Notes under the pieces: model-generated | Told to the model about the DNA's origin: nothing | What the model saw: only the letters and a program-made list of their open reading frames with translations | The model's database searches: none | Part shown: one piece after another, positions 50,420 to 62,593 of the stretch | Numbering within the stretch: the first letter of the stretch is position 1 | How the letters are laid out: each line of letters starts with the position of its first letter | NCBI GenBank assembly: GCA_026874595.1 | Contig: CM049318.1 | Location: 25,508,956 to 25,572,955, forward strand | DNA: 64,000 nt | Direction: 5' to 3' | From: Sipunculus nudus | Taxonomy: Eukaryota > Annelida > Sipuncula > Golfingiida > Sipunculidae | Position numbers and translations under genes: made by a program

Positions 50420-53400
50420 GAGAAGTGAAATAGAACAGTATTCTAGAAAATTTAGTGTAAGGCTATTTTTTATACCGGTACATATAATAAAACAGAGAAG
50501 CCAGAAAATTTTATTGAACTGGTACAAAGTCTGTAGATTTAAACTGAAGTTTTGATCTGGGTAAGACAGGAGTGAATGTTGCCTATCAGAGGCCGAACCG
50601 TAAGACTATTAAGTTGCCAATGTCAAATAAAGTTATTTTGTTGAAATATCCAGTTACCAAATGCAGGCTACTGCGCAACTAAAAGTTAAAATAAAATGGG
50701 GGTTTATAGTTTGATATCAGTCTCGTTCGACAATTTGACCTCCAGCGGGCACCCTGGGGAACAGACAACCCAGGCAGCCGTGACAGACGGCAGAGTGTTA
50801 GTCGATATACATTTGCCTGCCTCCCATGACTAGTACCCATTCACTCCTGAATCGAGAGAGCGCACCCTTGTGGTAAAGACTTTTGCTGGAAATCTAGTAG
50901 TCTCTTACACAGACACACGGTGGCGCTCCGCAACCCCCCAGTAAGCCTGTGGAAGAGGCTAGAAATCTAGCACAGGTGGCAGTAAGAATGGGACCTCGCT
51001 ACACACCCAAGTAACATTTATTTGCACACTATAGGGCGTTGCACGGAACGAGAATATCTTTTGGACCAGTTTTGAATGACATAAGTTGGGAAAAACAGAC
51101 CCATTTAGAGTGATAGTGACAGGAGCTTCTATTAACCAAGAAAACCAATGTAACAAGTGAAATAGACGAACGACCAGCACAAAGGTGATTATGTTATTAG
51201 TCCTCATTGAAATGCTTCTGCTCTGGCCTGTGTTGTTCAGTGTCGTTCTCCTGGTGTACGAGTATAACGTGATCAGAAGATCGTTTTCTGGTTATATATT
51301 GCGCCTACTCAAATAAAACACATTGATTACACAGCATGAATATTCAGAGCAAGGATATACATAACATCATAACTGCATTATTGAGCATGATGATCATGAT
51401 GTGAAAAATATGAAAATGCATAAATAGTCTCAGAAAATACAATGCAAAGATACATAATTCAATGCACCTCCAAAACCACCCTATTCCGGTTCGAGTTAAA
51501 CCTTAATAATAAAAACCTGTTAACCAATGGGAAATTATAGGTCACCATGTATAATAAAACCATAGTATTTCCCTTTAAAGACCAATCGCTCAATCGCTCT
51601 AGGTGGGCATTTTGATCTCATATCAAACAAAACCGGGCTAACGAGTCATTCCAACATTTAAGCCCTCCGATATTCCGTGCAGTTGTTAACATGTACTAGT
51701 ATTACGTATATACATAACCTTCGCATATTATACTGCAGTGTGACGGGAGATCATGATTTATGATTTGTGGCTTCTTTAATTGATTGAACTCTCTAATTCT
51801 TTCAGTGTTGATAAAACATTTCATTTGCATTAATAAGGACACAGAAATGCAAACCAAAGTATAACCATAACATATAGATAAAACATAACCCATACACAAA
51901 GCACATATATTATAGTGTAATATTTACAGTCATTATTAATTGTTCTGTTCTTATCAACAAACAATACGATTAAATCAACACGTATACAAAACATGGAGCT
52001 GGCATCTGATATTTCCAGTTTTTATTGAAAGCAGCCGGTCCATTCAAACTAGTAAGGACTTGTCATTGCCAATACTACCCGCAAGATGGTAAATAAGCCA
52101 GAACAACTCAACATTGGAGCGTTCAGATCCTTCTTGGGTATACCTTGGAATGGATTGAATGGTGAATATATATATATATATATATATCGGAGTACGAACC
52201 TTTGAGCCTAAATATACTGTCAAAGGATAATATAGCATGTGCAGTTAAACCCCGAAAATATGACCGCAATCGAGATCTCGATAAAATGGACGCATAATCG
52301 ATCTGGTTGTCCAAGCGAGGTCTTATGAAAAAAGCAAAAAAGAACCAGAATCCGTAAAGTATGATTGTTGTTTAGAGGTGGTTTGCTAGATGGAGGTGGT
52401 CGTTGGGCGAAGTTTTATTGTATTTCTAATCTGTGCTTGTTCTTCTCTATAATGAAAATACGACAATGCTTAAACTTGGTTTTGGCACGAGATTAGTAGA
52501 TTTTGATACCGCCATATTTGCCTTTAGTGGAAAGTAAACGGTACTGAAAAGGTACTCTAAGGGTCCAATTAGTCAGTCCAATTTATGGCCAGTTAAACAA
52601 CTTTCACACTTGCATCTTAGCGGAACTAATTATCAAACACTCAAAGCAAAGTTGGAAATGTAGAGAACTGCTCACATTTTATATGGGGCATCCAGAGTAT
52701 TAAATACCATTTACACATTCCGTTTTGTAATGATTTTTTGGGGCGGGGTAAATATTACGCTCGGTCCAAAACTACTGCACAACGACAGAGTCTTTGCAAT
52801 GAGTCCTTATGTTATATCATATAGACCGTTACTACTGACAGGTTTTTTTTTTCAGATTGAGTAAATAATACTTTTTTGTTCAACATGTAAATCGAAATGT
52901 AAAGTGACAAACACATGTGGTATTGATGCTGTTTATTCCCATAATAAGATTTTGGTCAGCTAAACTATAAACATATTGTTATGAAAAGGTTGTAATCATA
53001 AACCATGCATATGACGTAGTCAGTCAATTTATTTTATATGATAATGTGTTTAAAGTATATTTATAATTATAACAATCAATTTACAGTGTCTAGCAGGTTC
53101 TTAGTTGTTGATATGATTAAGCTACAATAAATGAAGTAAATTGAGGAAAAAAATGTTTTGATGTCAGAGTTTCATCCATGGTGAACCTTAAGACCACAAA
53201 TGTCCAGATCAAAGTAACGACAATATGCGATTAGAGCACACGCACAGGGAACAAAACATTCCCTTCTCACATGTGTAGTTATAAAATGTGAAAGCTGCAT
53301 TTAAACGGAAAACGTGAAAGCATCAGCGGTTAGATGTTTGGCAAAAGCTAATACAAATATTTCCCAAGTGTTTCTAATAACTTTATAAAATAAATTTTAG

Positions 53401-53440
53401 TTTATATTTCCATTTCCCTCATACCACTCTAAAATCTATA
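50420..53440. other. No gene seen between dehydrogenase and the repeat pair
   Basis: Mixed AT-rich sequence. The 50740-50990 part is richer in GC and reads like an old repeat (ACACGGTGGCGCTCCGC), but I found no second copy here. A short (TA)n tract is at 52166-52188. Open frames are short and lack splice context. Confidence 0.4.
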
Positions 53441-53441
53441 T

Positions 53442-53525
53442 ATTAATAGCGTAAGGAGATTTTTGTAATTTTCTGTATCTCCTCTGATACCACCGTACGG
53501 ATTGCCGTGATTTTCGACATACATA
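53442..53525. repeat. Dispersed repeat, copy 1 (partner at 54.78 kb)
   Basis: ATATTAATAGCGTAAGGAGA, TCTGTATCTCC and GATACCACCGTACGGATTG are shared in order with 54785-54880. Confidence 0.75.
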
Positions 53526-53808
53526 TGCTCTGGGTTTGTCCAAAGAGATTCCACCCACTTTTATCTGCAATATTTGCGTTTTACGTGCATAATTAATAAT
53601 TTAAGAGTGTGTGATGGCGGGACAGAGTTTTACTTCGGGGGCCCTATCTGGGGTTTTCTTACATTTCATGGTGACCGACCCGAAATAATCCCCATCGGCG
53701 ATCCCTTTTCAAAAGGAGGATCTTTGAAAGAATTGTTTTGCAGGGGCCCTCTTCGTGTCCTGATATGCTTGAGTGCACATTTACCAAGTCACAGGAAATC
53801 GTGATTAA

Positions 53809-54102
53809 TAGGGCGAAAATATGGTTCTCAGACACTTTATATCAGAAACCTGTGAGGGCGGGCGATATTTTACCTTTGTTTTGTTCGTTTCGATAAAAAA
53901 ATTCACATGATCAGGAAAAGCATGAAAATAACAGAATTGTTTTATTATACACGCAAAAGCACATAACACAGGAAATCTGATCAAAATTGTATCATTTTAT
54001 CTTCTTGAAAGATGAAAATCAAAATGATTTTTTTATGTGGGAGGGGGAGTACAATTGACGCGGGCGGTGCCTGAGAACCATACCTTTTATTAATTTTTTT
54101 GT
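53809..54102 (-). mobile_element. MITE family copy E (full, reverse orientation)
   Basis: Left end AGGGCGAAAATATGGTTCTC, right end GCCTGAGAACCATACC then TTTTATTAATTTTTTTG. The interior matches copies C and D: GGGCGGGCGAT, AGGAAAAGCATGAAAATAAC, CTGATCAAAATTGTATC, TTTTATCTTCTTGAAAGATG. Confidence 0.85.
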
Positions 54103-54784
54103 CATATACAGTCGCACTTAATCGCACGAAGTTGAGGGCCTTGCATGTGATTTATGTCCTTGACAAATATTCTCTAACACATGCAGGCCTAATATGTAAC
54201 AGATGTAAAGTAAATGTTAACCAAATTCACATCGTGGTTGGTTCAGTGTGATGTGTACACGTTGGAGTGGCACCACCAAAGTTGTAAACACATAATATAG
54301 ACTTTAAATGTTTTGCAAATCGAGATTTTTTTCTCATTACTGCAGTTACAAACATGTAACTCCTGTAAAAATGTATATTTAATAAGTTTGTACTGGTATT
54401 TGTTTCTTTTACATGCATGTGCCAACTAATTTTCAATAATGTTTATGTAATATTTTTTGTTTTTAAAGACTTTTTATTCTTTAATTCAGTATGTATGCTT
54501 ATTGCGTATAAGTCATGGCCATTCTGTTACTATTTTCACAACTAAAACTGGTATTTTTGCATTTTCTTCTTAGGTCTATTCCGTGAACGGTTTCTTTCGT
54601 ATTTATATGTAATCCTGTTGATCAGTTTCTCATGTCACAGGGTACATGTGTAGGTGACCATTTGTCAAAGACCCCGAACACATGTTAAGCACTGGGTTCG
54701 GGGGACCGTACGCTGTTCCGAAACATGTTCCGAACGTTGTTCCGAAAGATATCTATCCACAACACAATACTTATAATGGATCCA

Positions 54785-54905
54785 TATATTAATATCGTAA
54801 CGCGATTTTTGTGATTTTCCGTATCTCCAAATTTTCTGTGGATTTTCGATACCACCGTACGGATTGTCGTGTCGTCCCAAACCGTGCGTAGCACGGTTAA
54901 TTGCT
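54785..54905. repeat. Dispersed repeat, copy 2, with terminal hairpin
   Basis: It matches 53442-53525 (ATATTAATATCGTAACGCGA, GATACCACCGTACGGATTG) and continues into ACCGTGC, loop GTA, GCACGGT, a perfect 7-bp-arm hairpin, then TAATTGCTAGT. The left copy lacks this ending. Confidence 0.7.
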
Positions 54906-55487
54906 AGTGATATTATAATACAAATAAAAAGATGCAAACTAAAATACATATTTTATTAAGTAATAATGATAATGAAACAAATCAAACTCCTGTATGTTTA
55001 TCGTCATTTAACTCTTCCCGCACTGCTACGTCACCATTTTCTCTTTCAAAGTCCTTCTGGAAAACACATTCAGATAGTTAGGATTTTTTTCTGCATCGTG
55101 TTGTTATTCTTAATAAGATCTGAACAACAATTTTTAAACTTTTTTGAAACAATTTTGTAACTTTTAAAGGCTTGAAAGATATAAAATGAAGATCTTAAAG
55201 AATTTGCATCCTAGAAAGAAATCTGATTTGAAATTTTTCAATAAAACGGTTAAACGGATAAATACTTTTCGTTTTCTGTTGCTCGTCAAAGTTTTTAAGA
55301 GAACATTTTCATATGCCCTGCTTCATTATGGAAGTAAGGTAAAAAACTAATTGTATCCCAGTGGTGATGTCAGGGTATTACTATTGGATCAATCAGAAAC
55401 ACGTTAAAAGGCGATGGAGTATTTTGGACCATGTTGACAAATTTGACAATTCGACGCGATTAAATCTTAAAAGGTATAAATACATAC

Positions 55488-55628
55488 AACAATGTGTAAT
55501 CCTGCACGTAGCGACTTCAGTGCTGTTTCCATCACATGGAGATGTGGAGCAGGCTCTTACTCTACTTCTCTGACCGATCCCACATGTTACAGAACAACCA
55601 GTCCATGGACTCCAAGGGCCAAGGTCCA
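55488..55628 (-). CDS. Thrombospondin type-1 (TSP1) repeat exon
   Basis: One complete TSP1 domain of a secreted or membrane protein. The translation has LGPWSPWTGCSVTCGIGQRS, then RVRAC, STSPC, VATC and ITHC: the WxxW layers, CSVTCG and six-cysteine pattern of the fold. The acceptor is GTTCCCGTCAAG and the donor GTATGT; the exon is 141 nt and phase 1 at both edges, as is typical for shuffled TSP1 exons. No partner exon of the same gene can be assigned with certainty; minus-strand TSP1 exons lie at 61573 and 62465. Confidence 0.85.
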
Positions 55629-56449
55629 CTTGACGGGAACAAATATATACAATTTAATAATGTATTTGACAGATATATATGACGTAAAGGGAATTGTTTT
55701 CGTCAATCACTCAGTCATTTAGTGAGAATTCAGTTAAAATTAACTGGCTAGGTTTCCTATTCAAGATTATTAAACTAGCTATTGAGACCAAATTAACACA
55801 TATACTTATACAGAAATGTATCTACATTTTTTTATTCAGTACACGTTTATCATTTTGCAAAATTAAATTTTCATTTGCAGTTAAACATTAATTGATATTA
55901 TGGACATATTAAATGAAAAATGATGACCTTCAAATTCAAATTGTGCGACGGCATCCACCCACATTTTTTTTACCTCCTAAAAAAAGAGTCATAGTTTGGC
56001 TGGGCCAAGATTGGACAACTGCAAGTCATTGCTGTTGGGTTTATAATCTGAACTAGTGCGAGAAATCAGAAAACACAGGGACAATGATTCTCACTAAAAC
56101 ATCTAATCATATCAGTCTGTTAGTATATTTGAAACAATGAAAGATCATCAATGGCTCCCCATCATTGTTTTCAAGATCCTTACAAAAACACAAAAAGCAA
56201 AGCGTAGTAAAGCAACCAAATGCATCAATGAGCTATTGCATCCTTATTTTCTGCCAAGGGAGTTACGATCAACTCATCTAAACCAAATTACTGTTGTTGC
56301 ACTGAAAGTTAAATAAACGTAAAGCTGTCTGTTTTGTTGTTTATATTTTTTTCGTGATCTATTTGAAGCTAATTTGAACATAACAATGCACTAGAACGTC
56401 CGATAAAAAAGTAATATTTTTTTTTTATTTTTTTTTTATTATTTTTATT

Positions 56450-56770
56450 ACTATAATTATTATTATAAGTATTATTAGTATTATTAGAATTTTCTGTGAA
56501 GACCTTACCCCCCCCCCCCAGTATCGAGCGCTGATCGTATGAATACGCGTTTATTTTATTTTCGATTGTTCCTGGAAACCTGATCCAGGATGCTTTGCGG
56601 AATACACCATCGAAGGCTTTGTAACACTATCGTGTATAACTCTAGACTAAAATGAGCTACACGACATTCAGTCATATACTGTAATTATTATAAGTATTAT
56701 TAGTATTATAAGAATTTTCTGTAAAGACGTTACACCCTCAGTATCGAGCGATGATAAACGATTCATATTC
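56450..56770. repeat. Roughly 235-bp imperfect tandem duplication
   Basis: ATTATTATAAGTATTATTAG through GAATTTTCTGTGAAGAC and CAGTATCGAGCG occurs at about 56455 and 56690. The first copy has a C11 run that the second lacks. Confidence 0.75.
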
Positions 56771-57400
56771 ATACAATCAGCGCTCATTACTTTTTTCACA
56801 GTGACCTTATTTTGGATGTTCGAGAAGACTTTACAATGACCTAACCAGTAAGAAAGACATTTTTAGATCCAACAGTTAGATCTGTAACTTGTCTGACATT
56901 TCTTATGCTCAAAATTAGGTTTTCTGCTTGTTGCACACATATTATAGGTCACAGTGACTTTATTTCAGGATTCAAATGAGACTGGCCCAGGACCTCCTTG
57001 AATCTCACAAAAGGAGGTTCTAGGAGAAATTTATACAACATGTATCCCGTCGGACTCAAAGGTGCTCAATACCATGTTTTCAGCCAGTAAGAAGTGTCTT
57101 GGTCTCATGGTTACAATTTGTGCCCTGTTGCTTCATTTGAAGGTCTCATAATAGAAAAGGAATACGTTAAAATTAGAGTTTCCGTAAGCTGATCTAATAC
57201 AAACTACTCCAGTGAAATATATAATTAACAGCGTGCACCGATCATGCAGGCTTATCAATATATATATATATATTGTATATATATATATATATATATATAT
57301 AAATTAAGCCCAAAGCACTAAGTCATAGTCAGTATAACGTGTGCATGTATTAGTGTGTGTTACCGAGTATTATTGATCAGATTGGCTAAATTAAAAAAAA
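56580..57400. repeat. Older duplicate of the 62.1-62.4 kb segment
   Basis: Blocks AGGATGCTTTGCGGAATAC / TATCGTGTATAAC (56588-56640) and GCGTGCACCGATCATGCAGG, AGTCATAGTCAG, TATTAGTGTGTGTTAC (57233-57365) recur in the same order and strand at 62107-62160 and 62262-62360, strongly diverged. The order relative to a TSP1 exon differs between the two places. Confidence 0.55.
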
Positions 57401-58200
57401 AATGTAAAAAATACAAGTGGCCGACGGGCCATGACGCTCAGGTGAATTAAAGAAAGCTTGAACAAGAGTGCAAAAAAAAAAAAATCATGTATTTTGCCAA
57501 TGAACCTGATATATATATATATATACAGTAACCTTAATCTACATCCAGCTGCTACTTTGAAACAATACAGGTGGTGCCACCAGTCTGCAGCAACTAATGA
57601 AGCACTATGATAAATATGTATGCAAATACCCATGGCAATCAATGCATTATTTTTGCAGACACGGGAGCTTTTGCGTCAAAATTTTAATTTTTCGGGGGGG
57701 GGGGGGGGTAATTATTAGCTCCATAGCTCGTAGGATATGGGTAACAGAGACTTATTTCATATATCCAAGGAGATTTTGCAAGAACCTCTCTGGATCTCAA
57801 GTTAGAAGATTCTCGGTCCAACCGTTACGATTTGTGTCCTGTTAGCGGATGATCATATATTCGAAGCATATGAAGGTCTCAAAAATATAGAACAAATGCG
57901 TAAAATTTTGAATAAAAATACAGGTGCTGCCACTAGTCTGCAGGAACTAATGAAACACTCCAGGATCAATATGCATGCAAATAACCATGGCGATCAATCC
58001 ATTAGTTATTCATTAGTTATTCAGATATTGGAGGTTTTGCATCAATTTTTAATTATTGGGGGGGGGGGATACTTATGAGCCCCATATGAGAAACAGAGAC
58101 TTAATTTTTCATGGACCTCTCTGGATCTCAAGTGAGAAGAGTCTACGTCCAACGGTTACGATTTGTGTCCTGTTAATGAATGGCCGCATATTTGAAGGTC
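56940..58200. repeat. Satellite-like repeat family, third site
   Basis: Units share GGATATGGGTAACAGAGACT, GAAGATTCTCGGTCCA, ACGATTTGTGTCCTGTTA and a GGTGGTGCCACCAGTCTGCA site with the 12.5-15.7 kb array. The palindrome is mutated here (GGTGGTGCCACC, then GGTGCTGCCACT). A (TA)n tract at 57257-57301 and a poly-G run at 57695 interrupt it. Confidence 0.8.
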
Positions 58201-58635
58201 TTCTTAAAAAGTGAGAAAAAAATGCGTATAAATTGAATAAAAAGAAGCGTATGAAAAGAATATGCTGAAGTATCACAATCTCCCTATCTTTTATCTCACA
58301 AAAGGTAACGGATAAAATTAAAAAACGTGTTTAAAGGTATATCAACAACTTACCCTAAATTGGGAGTTTGACTGTATTAAGGGGTTAATAAAAGGAGCCA
58401 TGCATGTTCTGTTTTATCATTGCCGACTGTTCCGATTATCTGATCGCCGAAGGGATAATTGTTTGTATTTAACTTGATGTTAAAAAAGCGAATGCAAACC
58501 ATTTCTTCTGTCACAAGTAAGGGTCGAATTCACTATATTTATATCGTGGTTATATCTTGATATCTCCGTCCTTAGAAATAATTTATGTATTTAAAAAAAA
58601 GAAAGAATATAAAATATGTATTCCATGTAAACTAG

Positions 58636-58778
58636 GAATTCTGAGTGGCTGGTCCCACTGGACGTCCCCTGTGATTTGTTGTTTGAGAAATGGGCGTGAA
58701 AAGCGAGAATGTGGGAAGCCGGACTCCTTTCCAGATACCCATTCACTTGATGCGAACACATGCAGGGCAAAGTATTAG
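58636..58778 (+). CDS. Divergent TSP1-like exon
   Basis: After the acceptor GTAAACTAG the frame (phase 1) reads ILSGWSHWTSPVICC, then NGREKREC and DANTCRAK. The GWSxW start, paired cysteines and REKREC resemble a TSP1 repeat, but the CSxTC core is altered. The 3' edge is unclear: a donor GTAATG at 58779 would include an in-frame TAG, while GTATTA at 58772 would avoid it. It may be a degenerate exon. Confidence 0.4.
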
Positions 58779-58799
58779 GTAATGCTTAGCTTGATGTGT

Positions 58800-60480
58800 A
58801 CGTAGGATAAAAACGGTTGATTTTGTTATTTTGTTATGTTTTAAATGTCAAAAGGAAAAACAAATATGTACTGTCTTTGATGAGCTTCTGACCAGGCTCT
58901 CCAGTATGTATCTCCCTTCTCTATAAAAATTTCGGAAACCAAGAAACTGCTATTTGAGCATATGAGGTGGAACAGGTCTTTTAACCCCAATTAGGGGTAA
59001 CTTGCAAAGGTTCAACATACCAAGTAACGAACCCAATCAAATAAATGAAACGTATACATATATTCTTCTGGACCATACATTTGATTTTGTGAGTATAAAG
59101 GTTAAAATTGTCAAGGGATGTGTCATTCTAGGATATTTTGTACATCTACTTAAATTCTCACCAGGGCACGTGGTCCCAATCTGCCGGCCCCACATATAAC
59201 ACTGCATGCTTCCTCATTCAATGAACATCACGAGTATATGTTTGACTAAATTCAAACTCTAATGTATGGATAGATGGAAAAACGAGAAGAGTTCTGGGCA
59301 CAAACTTTCATAGTAATGTTCCCCAATTATAATTTGTTTATTCCTTTTTTTTTTAGGTACTGTTTTAAGCATATACTGTTAATAATATATCTTGAAGGGA
59401 TGCATCAATAGGACAAAATTAGAAAAGACACAAAGGAAGCGATTCTCTTTCAGCAAAATGAATTTTTTAGTAGAAAACTATATGGAGGAAAACTTTGTGG
59501 TTCAGATGCAATTTGAATGACAAATAAATAAACCAAATACAAAGCGCATCAAATTTATTTTAAAAGTAAATGAAAATGTTATTGTAAAAATATTATACAC
59601 TTTACAAGAAAGTCAAAGAAGTATCTGATTAAATTCTAGAAGTCAAAATAACATAAAATTTAACATACTTTGATGCACGCCCGTCTCAGTATATATTCCA
59701 GCTAATATTATTGTAATATAAATGTTACTAGTAAATAGGACAAAAAAAGTTTCCTCAACCATTACGATCCATCTTTCATCAGATATATAGTTAAACTATC
59801 GTTTGCGTCAGGAAAAAGCACTTATAAATGAAGGATAAGAATGAATTGTTCATCTCAAGTTAATCGGCTGGTATAACAATAATGCAGGATATTGAAGAGT
59901 GCTTTAAATCAAAGGAGTTTTTCAGAAAAAATGGAGCCAATTTTCTCATTTGAAGAATGGCTCCTTTCACGCTTCAACTTCTGGTTGCAACATTTTCTCC
60001 TGAAAAAACTTAACATAAGTATAACCAACTGACATGAAGGTTTGCTTAAATGCCTTGTCATAATGAAAATAAAATGCTTAAGGTTTGGCTTGCAAATTTA
60101 AATATTTGCCACGAGATGTTTAAAATAAGAAAAATGACACATGTGGTTTTTTAATGGAGATCAATGGGATGCTATGCCTTTATGTGAAAAGAAATTAAAT
60201 TTCATTCCTGACTCATTACACTGCCGTCGCCTTTCTGCAATTCCTGTCGAGCAGTAGCAAGTGAAGCTACCCCTTTCACCCCAATCGCCTAAAAGAGCAA
60301 GCTATCGAGCATTTACAATGGAAGTCACCCCATTCTAACAAGATAAATAGAAAGCACCACACCGGAAAAGGTGACGATGAAACTTACAGAATCCGCACAC
60401 GAAAATTTATAGAAGGGATTTGTGTGAATATGACATATATCAAGATCGGAACCTGTAATAAAAGAACATGTATTGATAAG
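58800..60480. other. No gene seen
   Basis: AT-rich sequence between two TSP1-like exons, possibly intron. I found no splice-bounded frame with a TSP1 or other motif. Confidence 0.4.
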
Positions 60481-60487
60481 TATATTC

Positions 60488-60488
60488 C

Positions 60489-60528
<40 letters not shown>

Positions 60529-60561
60529 AATTATATATATATATGTATATATATATATTAA
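60488..60561. repeat. (TA)n microsatellite
   Basis: About 70 bp of TA repeat with a few interruptions, followed by ATAATAATAA. Confidence 0.95.
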
Positions 60562-60847
60562 TAATAATAAGCCTTTCTATGGAATAGTCTTAGTATGTAG
60601 TGTGTTCCCCTCCCATGATTATGAGTTAAAAGGAAAATATGGTACTTTAATCAATATGTGATACCACTCTAAAGGTATTATCTTTTCATCAGTTGTTTTT
60701 ATCTGTGCTTGGCACTATATTTGTTTTTTTTTTACAATGGTACCTGTCAATGGATATTACATGGACCTGATATAATAAATTTACAAAAGCGATACTCGTA
60801 TTACACGAAAGTCTAAAGTGACCTATTTTACTATTCCAGTACCGCAG

Positions 60848-60987
60848 GAGAGTGTGACCCATGGTCGGATTGGTCATCATGCTCAAAATCTTGCAACGAA
60901 GGAGTAAGAAAGAGGAAAAAAAATGCCGTAGAGCTTGATCAAAGGAGAGAAGGGACAAAGAACCTTGTAACTCTCAAGGCTGCCTAG
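60848..60987 (+). pseudogene. Broken TSP1 exon (frameshift and stop)
   Basis: From the acceptor AGTACCGCAG the phase-1 frame reads ECDPWSDWSSCSKSCNEG, a TSP1 core, then VRKRKK. At an A8 run (60915-60922) the frame is lost; the expected continuation KKCRRA, then RDKEPCNSQGC, lies in another frame and is itself cut by a TGA. The donor CTAG/GTTTGT is present. The exon is 140 nt, one less than the 141 nt of the intact phase 1-1 exon at 55488, which fits a one-base loss. Confidence 0.7.
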
Positions 60988-61572
60988 GTTTGTTTAACCC
61001 CAAATATACCCAGTAAGTCATCAGCAGTGCTACATGATTGAGCAATAGGATGTATACTTCCAACACAAACAAGTAGCATTTTTTTTATTTCTACTTTCCT
61101 TTCCAAGCAAGACATAAAGACGCTGTTTAAGCTGCTTTTACAATCTTGTCGTCAATCAAGGCTAAAAAAAAAAAAAAGAAAAAGAAAAATTGAGACATAA
61201 TTTTTGCCGTATTCCCATCCCTCCAAGGTGTGTTTTAAGATAATGTTTATACAGTTGACTTTTGTATATCTGAACACCGTTTTTAAAACAAACTTGTTTA
61301 TGCGATATTGAAAACTGAGAACGGAATCTCAAGTGTTGAAGATTTTTCTGTCGGTCCGTTAGGGTAATCTCCCGCATAGAGTTAACACTGCCTATATTCA
61401 TTCATTTGTGTTTTACAGGAAAATGCCTATGACAGAGTTGTAACGATATATTTTTTTAATACACTGATCACATAAGACATGGATATGAATTATTCGAACA
61501 TATATAACTGTTGTCAGAGCATAAACTGTGGTTTTGATTTTCTCTAATGAATAACAATTTTGGAATAATTAC

Positions 61573-61620
61573 CTGAGCACATGGTGCAATCCCTCCAGGG
61601 ATCCCAGTTGCCCCAAGACC
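61573..61620 (-). CDS. 48-bp TSP1 mini-exon (first half of a repeat)
   Basis: Between an acceptor (ACTTCCAG) and a donor (GTAATT) the minus strand reads SWGNWDPWRDCTMCS: three tryptophans spaced W-x2-W-x2-W and CxxC, the start of a TSP1 repeat. Both edges are phase 1. The remaining cysteines would have to come from a further exon to the left that I did not find. Confidence 0.5.
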
Positions 61621-62106
61621 CTGGAAGTATTAACTGTGTGAAGATTTCATCGTTCTCAAATATATCTGAATGTATTAAAATTTTTACTTAGTTGAAAATA
61701 TTCTTTTTAAGCGACCTAGTATTTATTTATTTTGAATTTTACACACACACACACATATATATATATACACATTTCATATGAGAAAATAATATTGACAAGG
61801 TTAAACCTTAAGGATAGGTTTGTTATTATTATTCGTCAAATGCAGAGGTTGCCTCGGCTGTAATTATGAGCCAAGTAGTAATACACTGACACATTTCTAG
61901 ATAAAATATAAAAAAAACGACAAAACATGGTTTTGTTATATTAACGTGTGGTGGACATAATTAAGAACTGCGTGTATTCGTACACTCTAGTTCTTCTGAA
62001 TGTTTATCAAAAGTGGTAAGCAGTTATATATAATAACATATAATTGTGCTTCTTTGAAGGAGAAAAGGTCTTTTGGACAATGATCCTTTTCAGGGATATT
62101 TGTATA

Positions 62107-62400
62107 AGATGCTGCGTCGAATTGACCATCAAAGGTTCTTTAAGACTATCATGTATAAACATGTGCCACATAACATTTAATAATGTACTGTAACAGTTTT
62201 AGATGAAGCAAGAACTCGTATAAAAACTATTATGGTTTCTGGTGTGATACTTAACTTAAAGCGTGCGCTGACCATGCAGGCTTATTAAAAAATACAGTGT
62301 AAACATTTAATCTGAAATACTAAGTCACAGCCAGATAACGTGCGTATTAGTGTCTGTTACTGAACACTGGTCAGATAGCCTGAATAAATAAAAATTCCAG
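62107..62400. repeat. Diverged duplicate of the 56.6-57.4 kb segment
   Basis: It shares GATGCTGCGTCGAATTGACC, GACTATCATGTATAA, GCGTGCGCTGACCATGCAGG and ACTAAGTCACAGCCAG with 56588-57365 in order. It lies directly left of the TSP1 exon at 62465. Confidence 0.55.
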
Positions 62401-62464
62401 ATAGGACCCTCACAAACTCTGTTATTTACAATGAAATAATTTCTGACGAATATTACTGTCGAAC

Positions 62465-62593
62465 CTAGATACATGGACTGGTTACAGGGGCGGGTCTCCT
62501 CCCTCTGGCCTCGACAGTAGCAACAACCGTGCCCATTGCATGTTCTATACCGCGTGTCAAGTCCATATCCACACGTGACAGTGCATCGCCAAT
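62465..62593 (-). CDS. TSP1-type exon
   Basis: The minus-strand frame reads WRCTVTCGYGLDTRYRTC, then NGHGCCYCRGQREETRPCN, with the CxVTCG and PC elements of a TSP1 repeat and extra cysteines. Using the acceptor TTCTGGTTAG the exon is 129 nt and phase 1-1, ending at TATCTAG/GTTCGA. A stronger-looking acceptor (CCCCAACAG at 62615) would add WTFWLDW but also an in-frame TAA, so either the shorter exon is used or the longer one is broken. Confidence 0.6.
   Translation of the reverse strand: MGDALSRVDMDLTRGIEHAMGTVVATVEARGRRPAPVTSPCI

Noticed and set aside
53574-53804. 76-codon frame with FYFGGPIWGFLTFHGDRP
   Set aside because: Somewhat less AT-rich than its surroundings, but no family match that I recognise, no clear splice sites, and it abuts MITE copy E.
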